Assembly (NCBI GenBank): GCA_965223955.1
Contig: OZ245029.1
Span: forward strand, 496,001-560,000
Direction of reading: 5' to 3'
Origin: Bin75 sp965223955
Lineage (GTDB): Bacteria; Nitrospirota; Nitrospiria; Nitrospirales; UBA8639
Length of the DNA stretch: 64,000 bases
Below are positions 37,203 through 44,950 of this stretch, one piece after another. Both the position numbers and the translations under genes were made by a program. The notes beneath the pieces are model-generated. The model was not told the DNA's origin. It saw nothing but the letters and a program-made list of their open reading frames with translations, and did no database searches. How positions within the stretch are numbered: the first letter of the stretch is position 1; every line of letters begins with the position of its first letter.

Positions 37203-38480
37203 CTAGTCAAGATCATCAACCGCCTCCTTGAATTGTGGGCTGACCTGATCCTGGCCGACGAGACTGTTTAGAATTGTATAGTCGCCCCGCTCCTTGCGAA
37301 TGCGCCCCGCGATGATGCTTGGATCAATGCCGATGTTTTCCGCGTCGATCCGCACCGATTCCTCGGAAAGGGCGAAGCGCGACAGGCATCGTTCCCAAAG
37401 CTCCTCTGTTATCAACGCGTTCAGTGCAAACTGATCCGCTTCTGCCTCGATGGAATCGGTATCAGAAGCACTCTCCTCATCGAAGAAGTCGAAGCGTAAC
37501 CCATCGAACAGATGCAGGAACACATGGCCGAGTTCGTGGAGCAGCACAAACCAGAAATTATCCAGCCGGTCATATCGCAGGGTGAGGCCAATAACCGGAC
37601 AGTCCGTATCGCCGAGCATTGCCGCACCATCCAGATATGTCCCCGGCAAGTGCTGCTCAACGACGAGCGCAATTCCTTTCTCCGCCAGCAATTGGCGCGC
37701 ACGCTTTGCCCCATCCTTTCGCATCGTCAGGCTTACCAGCTTCGGCAGCCAACGATCATCCAGTTCGAATTCCTCAATCTCACCATGTGCCACTAGGTCT
37801 CGTGAGCGCTCCAGCACGCGCGCCTGCCAGGCCAGCAGCGCATACTCGTTAGGCACGTTCCCGCTACGCATCTTCTTCCGATGGTACGCTGTCGCGAACT
37901 GCGGACCTGCAGCATGGAGGAAATATTCCTTAACTTTCTCCAACGGATTAGCGTTTCGCGGCACGTCGAACCATTTGCGCTTGATCATCTCCTTGTATGG
38001 AAGTTGACCCCAGACAATTTCGTCTGCATCACCCCATACAAAGACCGACCCGCCAGCTTGCTTGGTTCCCTCGAACGTTCCCGAGAATTTAACGCCAAGC
38101 GCACGAGCTATCTCGGTCAACCTAGCGAGACTCGCGCCCCTATATTCGGTTGCCTCATACCGCTGTATCTGCTGCGGTTTTGCACCCAGTCTCTCTGCCA
38201 GATTCGTCTGGCTCATGCCAGACGCGATCCGCGCCTGTACCAACACGCGCGGCAGTTCTTCGAGGGCGTAGACCTTCGACAATGGAATTTGCCCTAAGGT
38301 GAGCAGTTCATACTCCGATATCTCCGCTTCGATCTCCGCAATCTGACTGCTGAGTGCGTCGATCTCGGCCTGCTTCAGCCATAGCCGATCAGAGGGACGA
38401 CTTTCCGCAGTCTCCAGGGCGGTCTTCAGCTTCTCGAGTTCAGCTTTTGATACGCTAAATTGTTTTCGGCTGTAGATCAT
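37203..38480 (-). CDS. XRE helix-turn-helix protein fused to an ImmA/IrrE peptidase domain
   Basis: 425 residues. An N-terminal coiled coil (about 8-60) is followed by an XRE HTH (LVQARIASGMSQTNLAERLGAKPQQIQRYE, about 80-115). A C-terminal zinc peptidase of ImmA/IrrE type has LHELGHVFLHL (about 318-328) and a downstream EAEADQFALNAL Glu motif. Such proteins bind an operator and, on a signal, cleave a repressor or toxin-antitoxin partner. The ATG overlaps the stop of the NTase-like gene as ATGA, so they are coupled. The palindrome at 38959-38978 is the probable target of its HTH. Confidence 0.88.
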   Translation of the reverse strand: MIYSRKQFSVSKAELEKLKTALETAESRPSDRLWLKQAEIDALSSQIAEIEAEISEYELLTLGQIPLSKVYALEELPRVLVQARIASGMSQTNLAERLGAKPQQIQRYEATEYRGASLARLTEIARALGVKFSGTFEGTKQAGGSVFVWGDADEIVWGQLPYKEMIKRKWFDVPRNANPLEKVKEYFLHAAGPQFATAYHRKKMRSGNVPNEYALLAWQARVLERSRDLVAHGEIEEFELDDRWLPKLVSLTMRKDGAKRARQLLAEKGIALVVEQHLPGTYLDGAAMLGDTDCPVIGLTLRYDRLDNFWFVLLHELGHVFLHLFDGLRFDFFDEESASDTDSIEAEADQFALNALITEELWERCLSRFALSEESVRIDAENIGIDPSIIAGRIRKERGDYTILNSLVGQDQVSPQFKEAVDDLD

Positions 38481-38956
38481 AGCTGCACCTTTCGCAAAAG
38501 AGCGTGATCGTTCGAAAGAGGAATAGAAATGATTCCTTTCGTTCTCCCGGTGAAACGATCTATTTGAAAAAACTCAAGAAACGTCCGGCTTATGTCCGTG
38601 GACATCAGGGACGATGGAAAAAACTCTCCCTTGAACGCTGCCTTCTGCGCAGCTCGGCCATTTGTGAAATCAAGAAAAACAGGATCAAGTTTGCCGCTGT
38701 CGACACCAGCAGGGTCCCAACAGGCATCGAAGTCTTCTGGCCAAGGCTTTCCCGTCACGTAACTGCCGTCCAGGTAGATTGTCCTACATTCGGCCGACCA
38801 TAGCCGTCCTGCGCCTTCCAACAAGCCATCGAACAGATCACGCCGCCGCGCATTCGTGGCAAATACGGACTCAACATCATCAAGACCAGCCTGGTGTATC
38901 CCAGACGGCAGAACCAACCATGGTGAACCCTCCAAGGTAACAAGTGGCGGCATCAT
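38477..38956 (-). CDS. Nucleotidyltransferase-like protein (DUF6932-like)
   Basis: A 159-residue protein containing IYLDGSYVTGKPWPEDFDA (about 61-79). This matches the G-S-x(10)-D-x-D active-site signature of MNT-type nucleotidyltransferases, the pattern of the DUF6932 group. Minimal NTases of this type act as antitoxins that AMPylate a toxin, or as nucleotide-transferring effectors. The start codon lies only 3 bases from an 8-4-8 palindrome and 7 bases from the -10 box, with no ribosome-binding site, so the mRNA is probably leaderless. It is the first gene of the three-gene minus-strand operon. Confidence 0.7.
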   Translation of the reverse strand: MMPPLVTLEGSPWLVLPSGIHQAGLDDVESVFATNARRRDLFDGLLEGAGRLWSAECRTIYLDGSYVTGKPWPEDFDACWDPAGVDSGKLDPVFLDFTNGRAAQKAAFKGEFFPSSLMSTDISRTFLEFFQIDRFTGRTKGIISIPLSNDHALLRKVQL

Positions 38957-38958
38957 TC

Positions 38959-38992
38959 TTACAACAATAATGTTGTAATATCAAAATGTCAA
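38959..38992 (-). promoter_or_regulatory. Promoter with overlapping operator for the accessory operon
   Basis: On the minus strand there is a TTGACA -35 box (38987-38992), a 17-base spacer, and TATTGT as -10 (38964-38969). The start codon is 7 bases further on, so transcription should begin at or next to the ATG. TTACAACA-ATAA-TGTTGTAA (38959-38978) is a perfect 8-bp inverted repeat covering the -10 box, well placed for repression by the XRE protein of the same operon. Confidence 0.7.
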
Positions 38993-39530
38993 GGGGCATG
39001 AACGACTCGGTTGGGGCTGCTCACTGAGCTGTACCAGCCTCGCCACGCGGATCCGCTGGCGCTATGGCATGGAGTCGCTGCTTTGGGTGCTGAGCCTGGG
39101 CTATCTGTAGTTCGCTAGACCTGGCACGACTTCTGCGATTCGGAGTGATTTTCCGAGGATTTAACATACTTTTGACTCGGAAGGGCTTGGGTCCCGGCGA
39201 TTGGGCCTATGCAAACGTATGCAGTGCCGATTATCCGCTTATAACGAGGGGCCGCATAAGCGGACAATTCCCTTTTCAGCGCCGAGCACAATGAAGTTGT
39301 CATCTGCACCCGCGTCGAGCTCAACGACGACATTCAGCACTGGGGCGACCTTACTAACAGTTGTTCGGTAAGCGCTGACCAGCAAGTCGCAAAGCGACGG
39401 TTCCTGACTCAAACACCAGCGAGTGCATCCAGCACACCGAATGGCATCGTGCTACCCGCACTCAATCAGGTTCTCGGAAGACAAAGGGAGGAACGTGGTT
39501 TCGGGTTCTAAACGAAACGACACGCCGCCT
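38993..39530. other. Decayed spacer, no intact gene
   Basis: No full gene. An inverted repeat CCGCTTAT (39235-39242) / ATAAGCGG (39256-39263) is present. A short hydrophobic frame ends at 39109 (GMESLLWVLSLGYL) and could be the tail of a lost membrane protein. The rest looks like rearranged fragments. Confidence 0.4.
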
Positions 39531-39800
39531 GGTGAATTCGTGCTTGTCGAAAACCGGCTGCGGTCCCCAGGCAGATCACGACGAACTTGGCGAGCTTCAC
39601 GCAGAAGCTCTTCATGGTATCACGCATGCTCGAGCTGCTCAGCATGGCAATCCCGCGGTCCATGAACGAGGACAGGGGATCGATTGACCGAAACAGCAAC
39701 CAGAACAACGTCAGCGCGATCAGGGATCGAATGAATGTGTTGAACCTGTCACTGACGGCCTCGGACGTTTGCCGAATTCCATCATTGTGGGCCCGTTATG
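39531..39800 (-). pseudogene. Chimeric scar: mscS fragment joined to an oxygenase-gene fragment
   Basis: 39566-39768 is a diverged copy of the mscS segment at 34847-35040. It encodes FRSIDPLSSFMDRGIAML and MRDTMK-FCVKLAKFVVIC on the minus strand. It is followed, after a deletion, by the mscS start region (TTTGCCGAATTCCATCAT near 39770-39787). The block 39531-39557 is identical over 27 bases to 43979-44005 of the 2OG-Fe(II) oxygenase gene. The joint of two unrelated gene pieces shows past rearrangement. Nothing here is likely to be translated usefully. Confidence 0.8.
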
Positions 39801-39833
39801 ACAGAGAGGATGGGAAGGGCAGGCGACCGTGCG

Positions 39834-40187
39834 TTATTTTTTTGTCCATTTTCCGGACGGAAGCTGGATGTAGTGCCCTGATCGGGTTTTTTTAATGGCG
39901 GTTTTCCCTGCCAGGACTTCCACGGTTTGAAGACTGGTACCGTTACGTTTGGCAATGCCTTGATATTTCTGCTTGCGTTTCTGGTTCACGTCCTTCATCA
40001 AAGCTTGGACTTCCCGTGACTTTTTTCCCGATACGATTCCCAGGTAACCAGTGCGGGTTTCCCCGACCAACCCCTGGGCCTTGGCTTCCCCCAAGGTTAA
40101 CGCCCAGAGATTGGCCGGCCCTCCGAGCAGTACCACCAGCAGGATCATGAAAGCGAGACATCGTGTGGGTCGCATGTTCATCCGCAT
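39834..40187 (-). CDS. ydbL: YdbL-family (DUF1318) periplasmic protein
   Basis: 117 residues from the ATG at 40187 (GAGGGAG 8 bases upstream). Signal peptide CLAFMILLVVLLGGPANLWA, then TLGEAKAQGLVGETRTGYLG, the hallmark of the YdbL/DUF1318 family. The end is Gly/Lys-rich (HYIQLPSGKWTKK). In E. coli YdbL assists assembly of the YdbH-YnbE lipid bridge. The gene order ydbH-ynbE-ydbL is preserved here, which supports the same role. Confidence 0.88.
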   Translation of the reverse strand: MRMNMRPTRCLAFMILLVVLLGGPANLWALTLGEAKAQGLVGETRTGYLGIVSGKKSREVQALMKDVNQKRKQKYQGIAKRNGTSLQTVEVLAGKTAIKKTRSGHYIQLPSGKWTKK

Positions 40188-40206
40188 AACCGGCACTCCC
40201 TCATGT

Positions 40207-40410
40207 TCAAAACAATTCACTGTTTTCAGCAAAAACTTGATTCAGATCCTTCTCTATTTTCACCTGTATTTCGTGGTCGATCTTGACGTTTAAATTGATG
40301 GTAATGGGTTTGTCCGGGGCTTCGACTTGAACGGTATGCGTCGTACAACTCGACAGCATGCACCCAAGTCCCAGGAGCAACCACGTTCCAAGAATCTGAT
40401 AACGGCTCAT
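40207..40410 (-). CDS. ynbE: YnbE-family outer-membrane lipoprotein
   Basis: 67 residues from the ATG at 40410. Lipobox LSSC (GCMLSSCTTHTVQVEAPDKP), then ITINLNVKIDHEIQVKIEKD, the beta-strand-rich core of YnbE. In E. coli YnbE sits in the outer membrane and pairs strand-to-strand with YdbH to form a hydrophobic channel between the membranes. Lies between ydbH and ydbL with short gaps of 87 and 19 bases. Confidence 0.88.
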   Translation of the reverse strand: MSRYQILGTWLLLGLGCMLSSCTTHTVQVEAPDKPITINLNVKIDHEIQVKIEKDLNQVFAENSELF

Positions 40411-40497
40411 CCTCGTCTTATCCTTTTCGTCTTCTGTCACGGGTCGTTACAACGGCCCGCTTCGAGTGACACGAACGCGCCGGCGTCCGGCTCTTTC

Positions 40498-43452
40498 TCA
40501 GAATGATGGTTGCCCGAAGGCCTTTTCCAACCGCTTTTCAATGTCTTTCACCACCTGCACGCTTTGAAGCAGTGCGGGGATATTTTCTTCCACGTTCAAA
40601 TTGAAATGAATGGGCGGGGATTCTTTCATATCCGGATTTTTGCCCTCCAGGCGGGTCTCCAGCAAAAGCGTTCCATCCTCCTGATAGTTCACCACGGCTC
40701 GTAAGACATCATAACGAAAATTCTCCAGGGCTCGCAAAACAAGCTCCATTTCCGGTTTCGCCTGAACCAGCATCTGCCTGGTTTCGTCGAGCGGCGCAAA
40801 ACGAATCACCCCTCCCGGAGGCCGGATCGCCACCCGGCCATCTTGAATCGTGATCGTCTCGCCATTCAACGTGATCGGGACCTTACCGTCAAGTACGCCG
40901 GTCCCTTCCAACCCTTGTTGCTGCTCCAACTGCAATAGTCGATCAAGTTGAAGGCCGTCCAGCTTCAACGTAAACCGGCTCGGCGGTCGAGCCGGATCAA
41001 CGTAAATCCGCGAACTCGAGACGCGTCCACCCAACGTGTGCCCTGAGACGTCCTTTAGATCCATGACGGGTGGTGCCGCACCGTGACCGAACCCGAGACG
41101 CCCAAGTTGAAGGGTAAACGCGATATTTTCGAGTTCGATCCCGGAATCGATTCGGCCTATGCGCACGTGAGCCGGACCCACCATTGTCAAATCGTCGAGG
41201 TTCGTGGCGCTCACTTTTATTGTGGCATTGACGTCTTCCAGCAACATGTCTTCGTAGTATCCGTCCAGGTCCTTGGCCGTGATGGCCACCTCACCCCGTT
41301 TGAGGGTGATGCCTCCGGGCTTCTGCTCATCGTCAATCCCCGATGACAAGTGTCGAGGACGGGCTCCCCAGGTCACAACCGCGGACAGGCCAAGCCGGCC
41401 TGAGGTGACATCAAACGGATACTCCCAGGGCGTGATCAATTGACTCAAGGTCGTTCCTGACGAAGAAAAAGGTCGGGGCGCCAGCGTTGCTCGAAGGGCC
41501 CCTTGGTTCGTCGTCAAATCGTGCATCATCCGCCCGGTCACCTTCACGGACTGATCCACGGTTTCCGCCACGATGCCGGCCTTCACCACGCCGGAGGCGG
41601 CATCGAATCCAATAGCGAGATTGGTCTTCGGAGGAACAAACGCGTCCAATACGGCAGACAGTCCCAACACTCTCGCCGTGCCTTTGGTTTGCCATTCGCT
41701 GCCTTTCCTGCTGGCTTCCTGAAAGCGCAAGCCCACGCTCTCCATGGTGACGGTTCGGTTTCCCCGGTGAATGCGGGGAAGCACGATTTTCGCCGTGCCT
41801 TTGGTTTGCCATGCGCTGCCTTCCCCGCTGACTTCTTGAAGGTGCAATCCCACGCTCTCCATGGTCACGGTTCGGTCTTCCCAGTGAATCCGGGGAAGCG
41901 TGATCTGCGCCGTGGTTGGTCCAACCTTCCACTTTTTTGAGGGCCGTTCCAAAGAAACCGGGAAGGTACGGCCGACGTGCCACTCCGAAAGATTCGCCGT
42001 GCTTTGCTCAAATCGAAGAGGTCCGGTCTTGACCCAAGAGCCTTTTCCCACTTCCGTGAGGATGACTTGCTTTTGGACCGCCAGCTTGCCTGTCACGTTC
42101 CAGCGGAAATCCTTGGCTTGTATCAGTTCTGATGCAAGAACGGGCAACACGCCCCAGAGGCGACCATGCACGTCGGCTTTCGTGGATAACGGGTCCCGGA
42201 ATGGACCGGAGGCTTTGGTCACGACGGCATCCAGCCCGATTGTCGAACGCTCAACGCCGTATTGAATCCGAATGGGGCCATCGAGATACCATTGCGGATC
42301 GTCACTCAAGGAAACCCGAGCTTTGACTTCATCCTGCAATTGCAGATGGACCGGCTCGCTCTCTTTGAATCGGCCCAGGAACGGAGTCCCTTTCAAAAGA
42401 TGCTCCGGGGGCTGCACCAGACCTTTCACGGAAGAAGGCGGAAAGAGCGTCAATGCGAGGCCGGTCGCATCAGCATCCACTTCACCGGACAGCGTCATGG
42501 CTATGTCTTCACTGCTCTCTCCCCAAGCCGGAAGTTCCACAGAGGCTTGAAACACGCCATGAAGGCGGGTTGAGGCGTCCCGCAGCATGCGGCGGAATGA
42601 TCCGATCTGCTCCGTGGATCCATCCCCTTGAAATTCCGCGACCCCATCGACTCGTTCGAGATCGGACCCAAGTGGCAGCAGTAAGGCTAAAAATGGGGTC
42701 GCTCGCTTCAGATTCGCGTGCAAGGATCCGTGCCAGTGAAGGCCCGTCTGATTGGAGACCTGGACGGTAGACTCCATATCGAGCAGGGATTCGGCAGGGC
42801 CTGTGCCGGAGTGCAGCAGAACCTTCATCCTGCCACGAGGATACATCGTCAGTTGCAGGGCATGCGGCTTTCCTTTCATCCCCTGAAACGCGACCGTTCC
42901 GGTCAGTGTTCCGTTTTCGTTGCGAAACTCTCCGGAGATCTTTAACCGCCGGAATGGGCCGGTGGCCTGCTCTCGAAAGATGATCGCGTTCGTCAACGCG
43001 AGTCGCCCAACCAGGGGATCGAGCAGGAATTCCGATACAGCGTCCAGGGCTGCGGCAACCGCTGCAATTGAAGGTTCGTCGGGAAGATGCGCGGATTGGT
43101 CGGTCGGACCTTCTGTAAAGTCCAGAATGAGTTCTTCGACACGTACCTCACTGAGAAAACCCTTGAATAATTGAGGAAGCTGATATTCAAGGGTCAACCC
43201 TCTGATCGTCAGACGAGCCGTTTCCGCCCCCACGTCTTTTTGAAAAGAAAGAAGCGGGATGACGGTTCGCCGCAAACCGGGGTATTCGACCACCACGTTG
43301 ACATGCTTGCAGCCGAAGGCTTCAAATTGACGTTCAACAAAAAAAGAGGCGACGTTGGGAAGGAGCATAAAGAGCGCGAAGATGAACGACGCCAAGAGCC
43401 CTAACCACCAAATCACCTTGCCCCAGAGGGGAATTGAACGTTTGACCACCAT
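40498..43452 (-). CDS. ydbH: YdbH-family AsmA-like inter-membrane lipid transporter
   Basis: 984 residues: one N-terminal membrane helix (VIWWLGLLASFIFALFMLL), then a very long repetitive beta domain, and the C-terminal YdbH domain (DKVPITLNGETITIQDGRVA-like strands, VNYQEDGTLLLETRLEGKNP, and IHFNLNVEENIPALLQSV). In E. coli YdbH, TamB and YhdP bridge the periplasm and carry phospholipids to the outer membrane. Nucleotides 41674-41790 and 41791-41907 are tandem copies encoding a 39-residue unit (RTVTMESVGL...WQTKGTA), a recent expansion of the beta-rod. The start codon has no clear ribosome-binding site and overlaps the oppositely directed oxygenase ATG. Confidence 0.87.
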   Translation of the reverse strand: MVVKRSIPLWGKVIWWLGLLASFIFALFMLLPNVASFFVERQFEAFGCKHVNVVVEYPGLRRTVIPLLSFQKDVGAETARLTIRGLTLEYQLPQLFKGFLSEVRVEELILDFTEGPTDQSAHLPDEPSIAAVAAALDAVSEFLLDPLVGRLALTNAIIFREQATGPFRRLKISGEFRNENGTLTGTVAFQGMKGKPHALQLTMYPRGRMKVLLHSGTGPAESLLDMESTVQVSNQTGLHWHGSLHANLKRATPFLALLLPLGSDLERVDGVAEFQGDGSTEQIGSFRRMLRDASTRLHGVFQASVELPAWGESSEDIAMTLSGEVDADATGLALTLFPPSSVKGLVQPPEHLLKGTPFLGRFKESEPVHLQLQDEVKARVSLSDDPQWYLDGPIRIQYGVERSTIGLDAVVTKASGPFRDPLSTKADVHGRLWGVLPVLASELIQAKDFRWNVTGKLAVQKQVILTEVGKGSWVKTGPLRFEQSTANLSEWHVGRTFPVSLERPSKKWKVGPTTAQITLPRIHWEDRTVTMESVGLHLQEVSGEGSAWQTKGTAKIVLPRIHRGNRTVTMESVGLRFQEASRKGSEWQTKGTARVLGLSAVLDAFVPPKTNLAIGFDAASGVVKAGIVAETVDQSVKVTGRMMHDLTTNQGALRATLAPRPFSSSGTTLSQLITPWEYPFDVTSGRLGLSAVVTWGARPRHLSSGIDDEQKPGGITLKRGEVAITAKDLDGYYEDMLLEDVNATIKVSATNLDDLTMVGPAHVRIGRIDSGIELENIAFTLQLGRLGFGHGAAPPVMDLKDVSGHTLGGRVSSSRIYVDPARPPSRFTLKLDGLQLDRLLQLEQQQGLEGTGVLDGKVPITLNGETITIQDGRVAIRPPGGVIRFAPLDETRQMLVQAKPEMELVLRALENFRYDVLRAVVNYQEDGTLLLETRLEGKNPDMKESPPIHFNLNVEENIPALLQSVQVVKDIEKRLEKAFGQPSF
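41674..41907 (-). repeat. Tandem 117-bp duplication inside ydbH
   Basis: Two adjacent 117-bp (39-codon) units with high identity. Both begin CGCCGTGCCTTTGGTTTGCC on the plus strand. The length is a multiple of three, so the reading frame is kept. Confidence 0.9.
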
Positions 43453-44191
43453 GGTTGGAACGAAGCGAAAACTTGTGTCAGACCGAAATCGCCTTCCGGA
43501 TCTTCACGCCTTGGATTGGGTTGCCGTCGAACACTCGATCTTCACGAACGGGTATGCCCATTTACCGCAGATTGTGCAATCCTCCGCCTGTCGATCCTTG
43601 AGGACACTCTACGACCACGACCACTATTTTCGATCCAGGATCGTCATGGCCCGCTACAATTTCGGACAGGGAGAGTACTCGTATTTTGCCTATCCATTGC
43701 CGGCTCTGGTTTCTCATTTACGGACCCACTTGTATACGCATCTGGCACCCATTGCCAACCGAATGATGGACAGGCTGAACCGCTCCCCGCGATACCCTTC
43801 GACCCTTGCGGCCTTTCAAGAAGAATGTCGCCTCCAGGGGCAAACCCAACCCACCCCCTTGCTGCTTCGGTATGACAGCGGAGATTTTAATTGTTTGCAT
43901 CGGGATATCTATGGCCCGACGCTCTTTCCCCTTCAAGCCATGGTCATGCTCAGCCGGAAAGGACAAGAGTTCGAGGGCGGTGAATTCGTGCTTGTCGAAA
44001 ACCGGCCGCGCCAACAGGCCAGGGTGGCCGCGTTCAATCCTGATTTGGGAGACCTTCTTATCTTCCCCGTTCATGAACGGCCTGTTCAAGGGAAACGCGG
44101 ATATGTCCGGGCCTCGATGCGGCACGGGGTCAGTCCGCTCAAGACCGGTCGGCGCTACGTTCTGGGCGTTATTTTCCATGAAGCGAAATAG
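43451..44191 (+). CDS. 2OG-Fe(II) oxygenase (DUF2086/Oxygenase-NA type)
   Basis: 246 residues. The iron site is CLHRDIYG (His-x-Asp) with the distal His in SMRHGVSPLKTGRRYVLGVI, whose Arg should bind 2-oxoglutarate. FEGGEFVLVENRPRQQAR is a family-typical stretch between them. Such enzymes hydroxylate or demethylate a substrate with O2 and 2-oxoglutarate in the cytoplasm; this subfamily has no assigned substrate. The ATG at 43451 overlaps the ydbH ATG on the other strand; a longer start at 43355 lies fully inside ydbH and is less likely. A 27-base piece of this gene recurs in the scar at 39531. Confidence 0.85.
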   Translation: MVGTKRKLVSDRNRLPDLHALDWVAVEHSIFTNGYAHLPQIVQSSACRSLRTLYDHDHYFRSRIVMARYNFGQGEYSYFAYPLPALVSHLRTHLYTHLAPIANRMMDRLNRSPRYPSTLAAFQEECRLQGQTQPTPLLLRYDSGDFNCLHRDIYGPTLFPLQAMVMLSRKGQEFEGGEFVLVENRPRQQARVAAFNPDLGDLLIFPVHERPVQGKRGYVRASMRHGVSPLKTGRRYVLGVIFHEAK

Positions 44192-44215
44192 AGGCCTCCT
44201 GATGGACGAGAAGTC

Positions 44216-44452
44216 ATGACACACGTCTTTACCTATGGGACGCTTGAAATCCCTGAAGTGATGGAAGCCGTCACCGGCAGATCATTGGCTTCTGCCGAAG
44301 CCTGGGCAAAAGGATTCGCCAAATTTCTGCTCAAAGGCCGGATTTACCCGGGCATGACCGCCTTTCGGGGAGCAACCTGTTCGGGCAGGGTTTATTATCA
44401 CATAGACCGTCGAACCCTCGAAATCCTGGATGCCTTTGAAGACGAGGTGTAG
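44216..44452 (+). pseudogene. Truncated gamma-glutamylcyclotransferase/AIG2-like gene
   Basis: 78 codons starting MTHVFTYGTLEIPEVMEAV, the classic Y-G-T-L entry of the AIG2/GGCT fold, and ending YYHIDRRTLEILDAFEDEV. Intact homologues continue another 30-70 residues (usually Y-x-R after the Glu-rich turn). Here a TAG follows at once, with MITE sequence starting 37 bases later. The gene starts 24 bases after the oxygenase stop. It might still fold, but loss of the C-terminal strands makes decay more likely. Confidence 0.7.
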
Positions 44453-44488
44453 ACGCCTGCAAAACCTTCCACCGGGAAGTTTCGGGAT

Positions 44489-44701
44489 TGTAAATGTTCA
44501 CAACTTCGTTGACAGGATGAAGGGCTGACCACACCAGAATTGCCATTCTGAGCCGGAGGCGAAGAATCTCTCGCCCAACAACCGAGCGCCTCAACTACGA
44601 GATCCTTCGCGTTGCTCAGGATGACATCTGACGCGTGTTTTTACGGATGATGGCTCCCCAAACCCCGACCGAAATTGTCAACGAATGACTGAACACATAC
44701 A
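44489..44701. mobile_element. MITE-like element (213 bp) with IS481-like ends
   Basis: The left end TGTAAATGTTCACAACTTCG TTGACAG and the right end, read inward, TGTATGTGTTCAGTCATTCG TTGACAA are imperfect terminal inverted repeats of about 26 bases. There is no coding capacity. The flanks GGGAT and GGGAC are nearly a 5-bp direct repeat. Related ends occur at 18425-18448, 24015-24040 (right) and 57220 (left). The first 13 bases resemble the left end of the IS copies (TGTATAGGTTCAG), so their transposase may act on it. Confidence 0.7.
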
Positions 44702-44950
44702 GGGACGTCCCCCCGTGTCGTCCTGAAGTATGAGGAAATCGCAAACATCGCTTTGACTAAATGCTCAGCTTGAACGAAAATACCGGATTACAGAGACCCA
44801 CGTCTTGCTGAGAGGAACGCGTCGTTCGGCATAACGCATCTCTTAGTATAATGAAAAGAGAGCATACCTCGAACGCATGATTAGATCCCCGATCTGGTCG
44901 AGGACAAGCGTCGAGTGCAGGCGTATGATTGAAAAAACAGGAGGCACGAA
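44702..44950. promoter_or_regulatory. Spacer and promoter region of the peroxidase gene
   Basis: About 250 bases. TATAAT at 44848-44853 is an exact -10 box about 98 bases before the peroxidase ATG; no strong -35 is seen. GATCCCCGATCTGGTCGAGGACAAGC (44885-44910) is the dispersed-repeat text again. Confidence 0.45.

Noticed and set aside
43355..43450. N-terminal extension of the 2OG-Fe(II) oxygenase from the ATG at 43355
   Set aside because: Lies wholly within ydbH on the other strand and is not family-like; the ATG at 43451 is kept.
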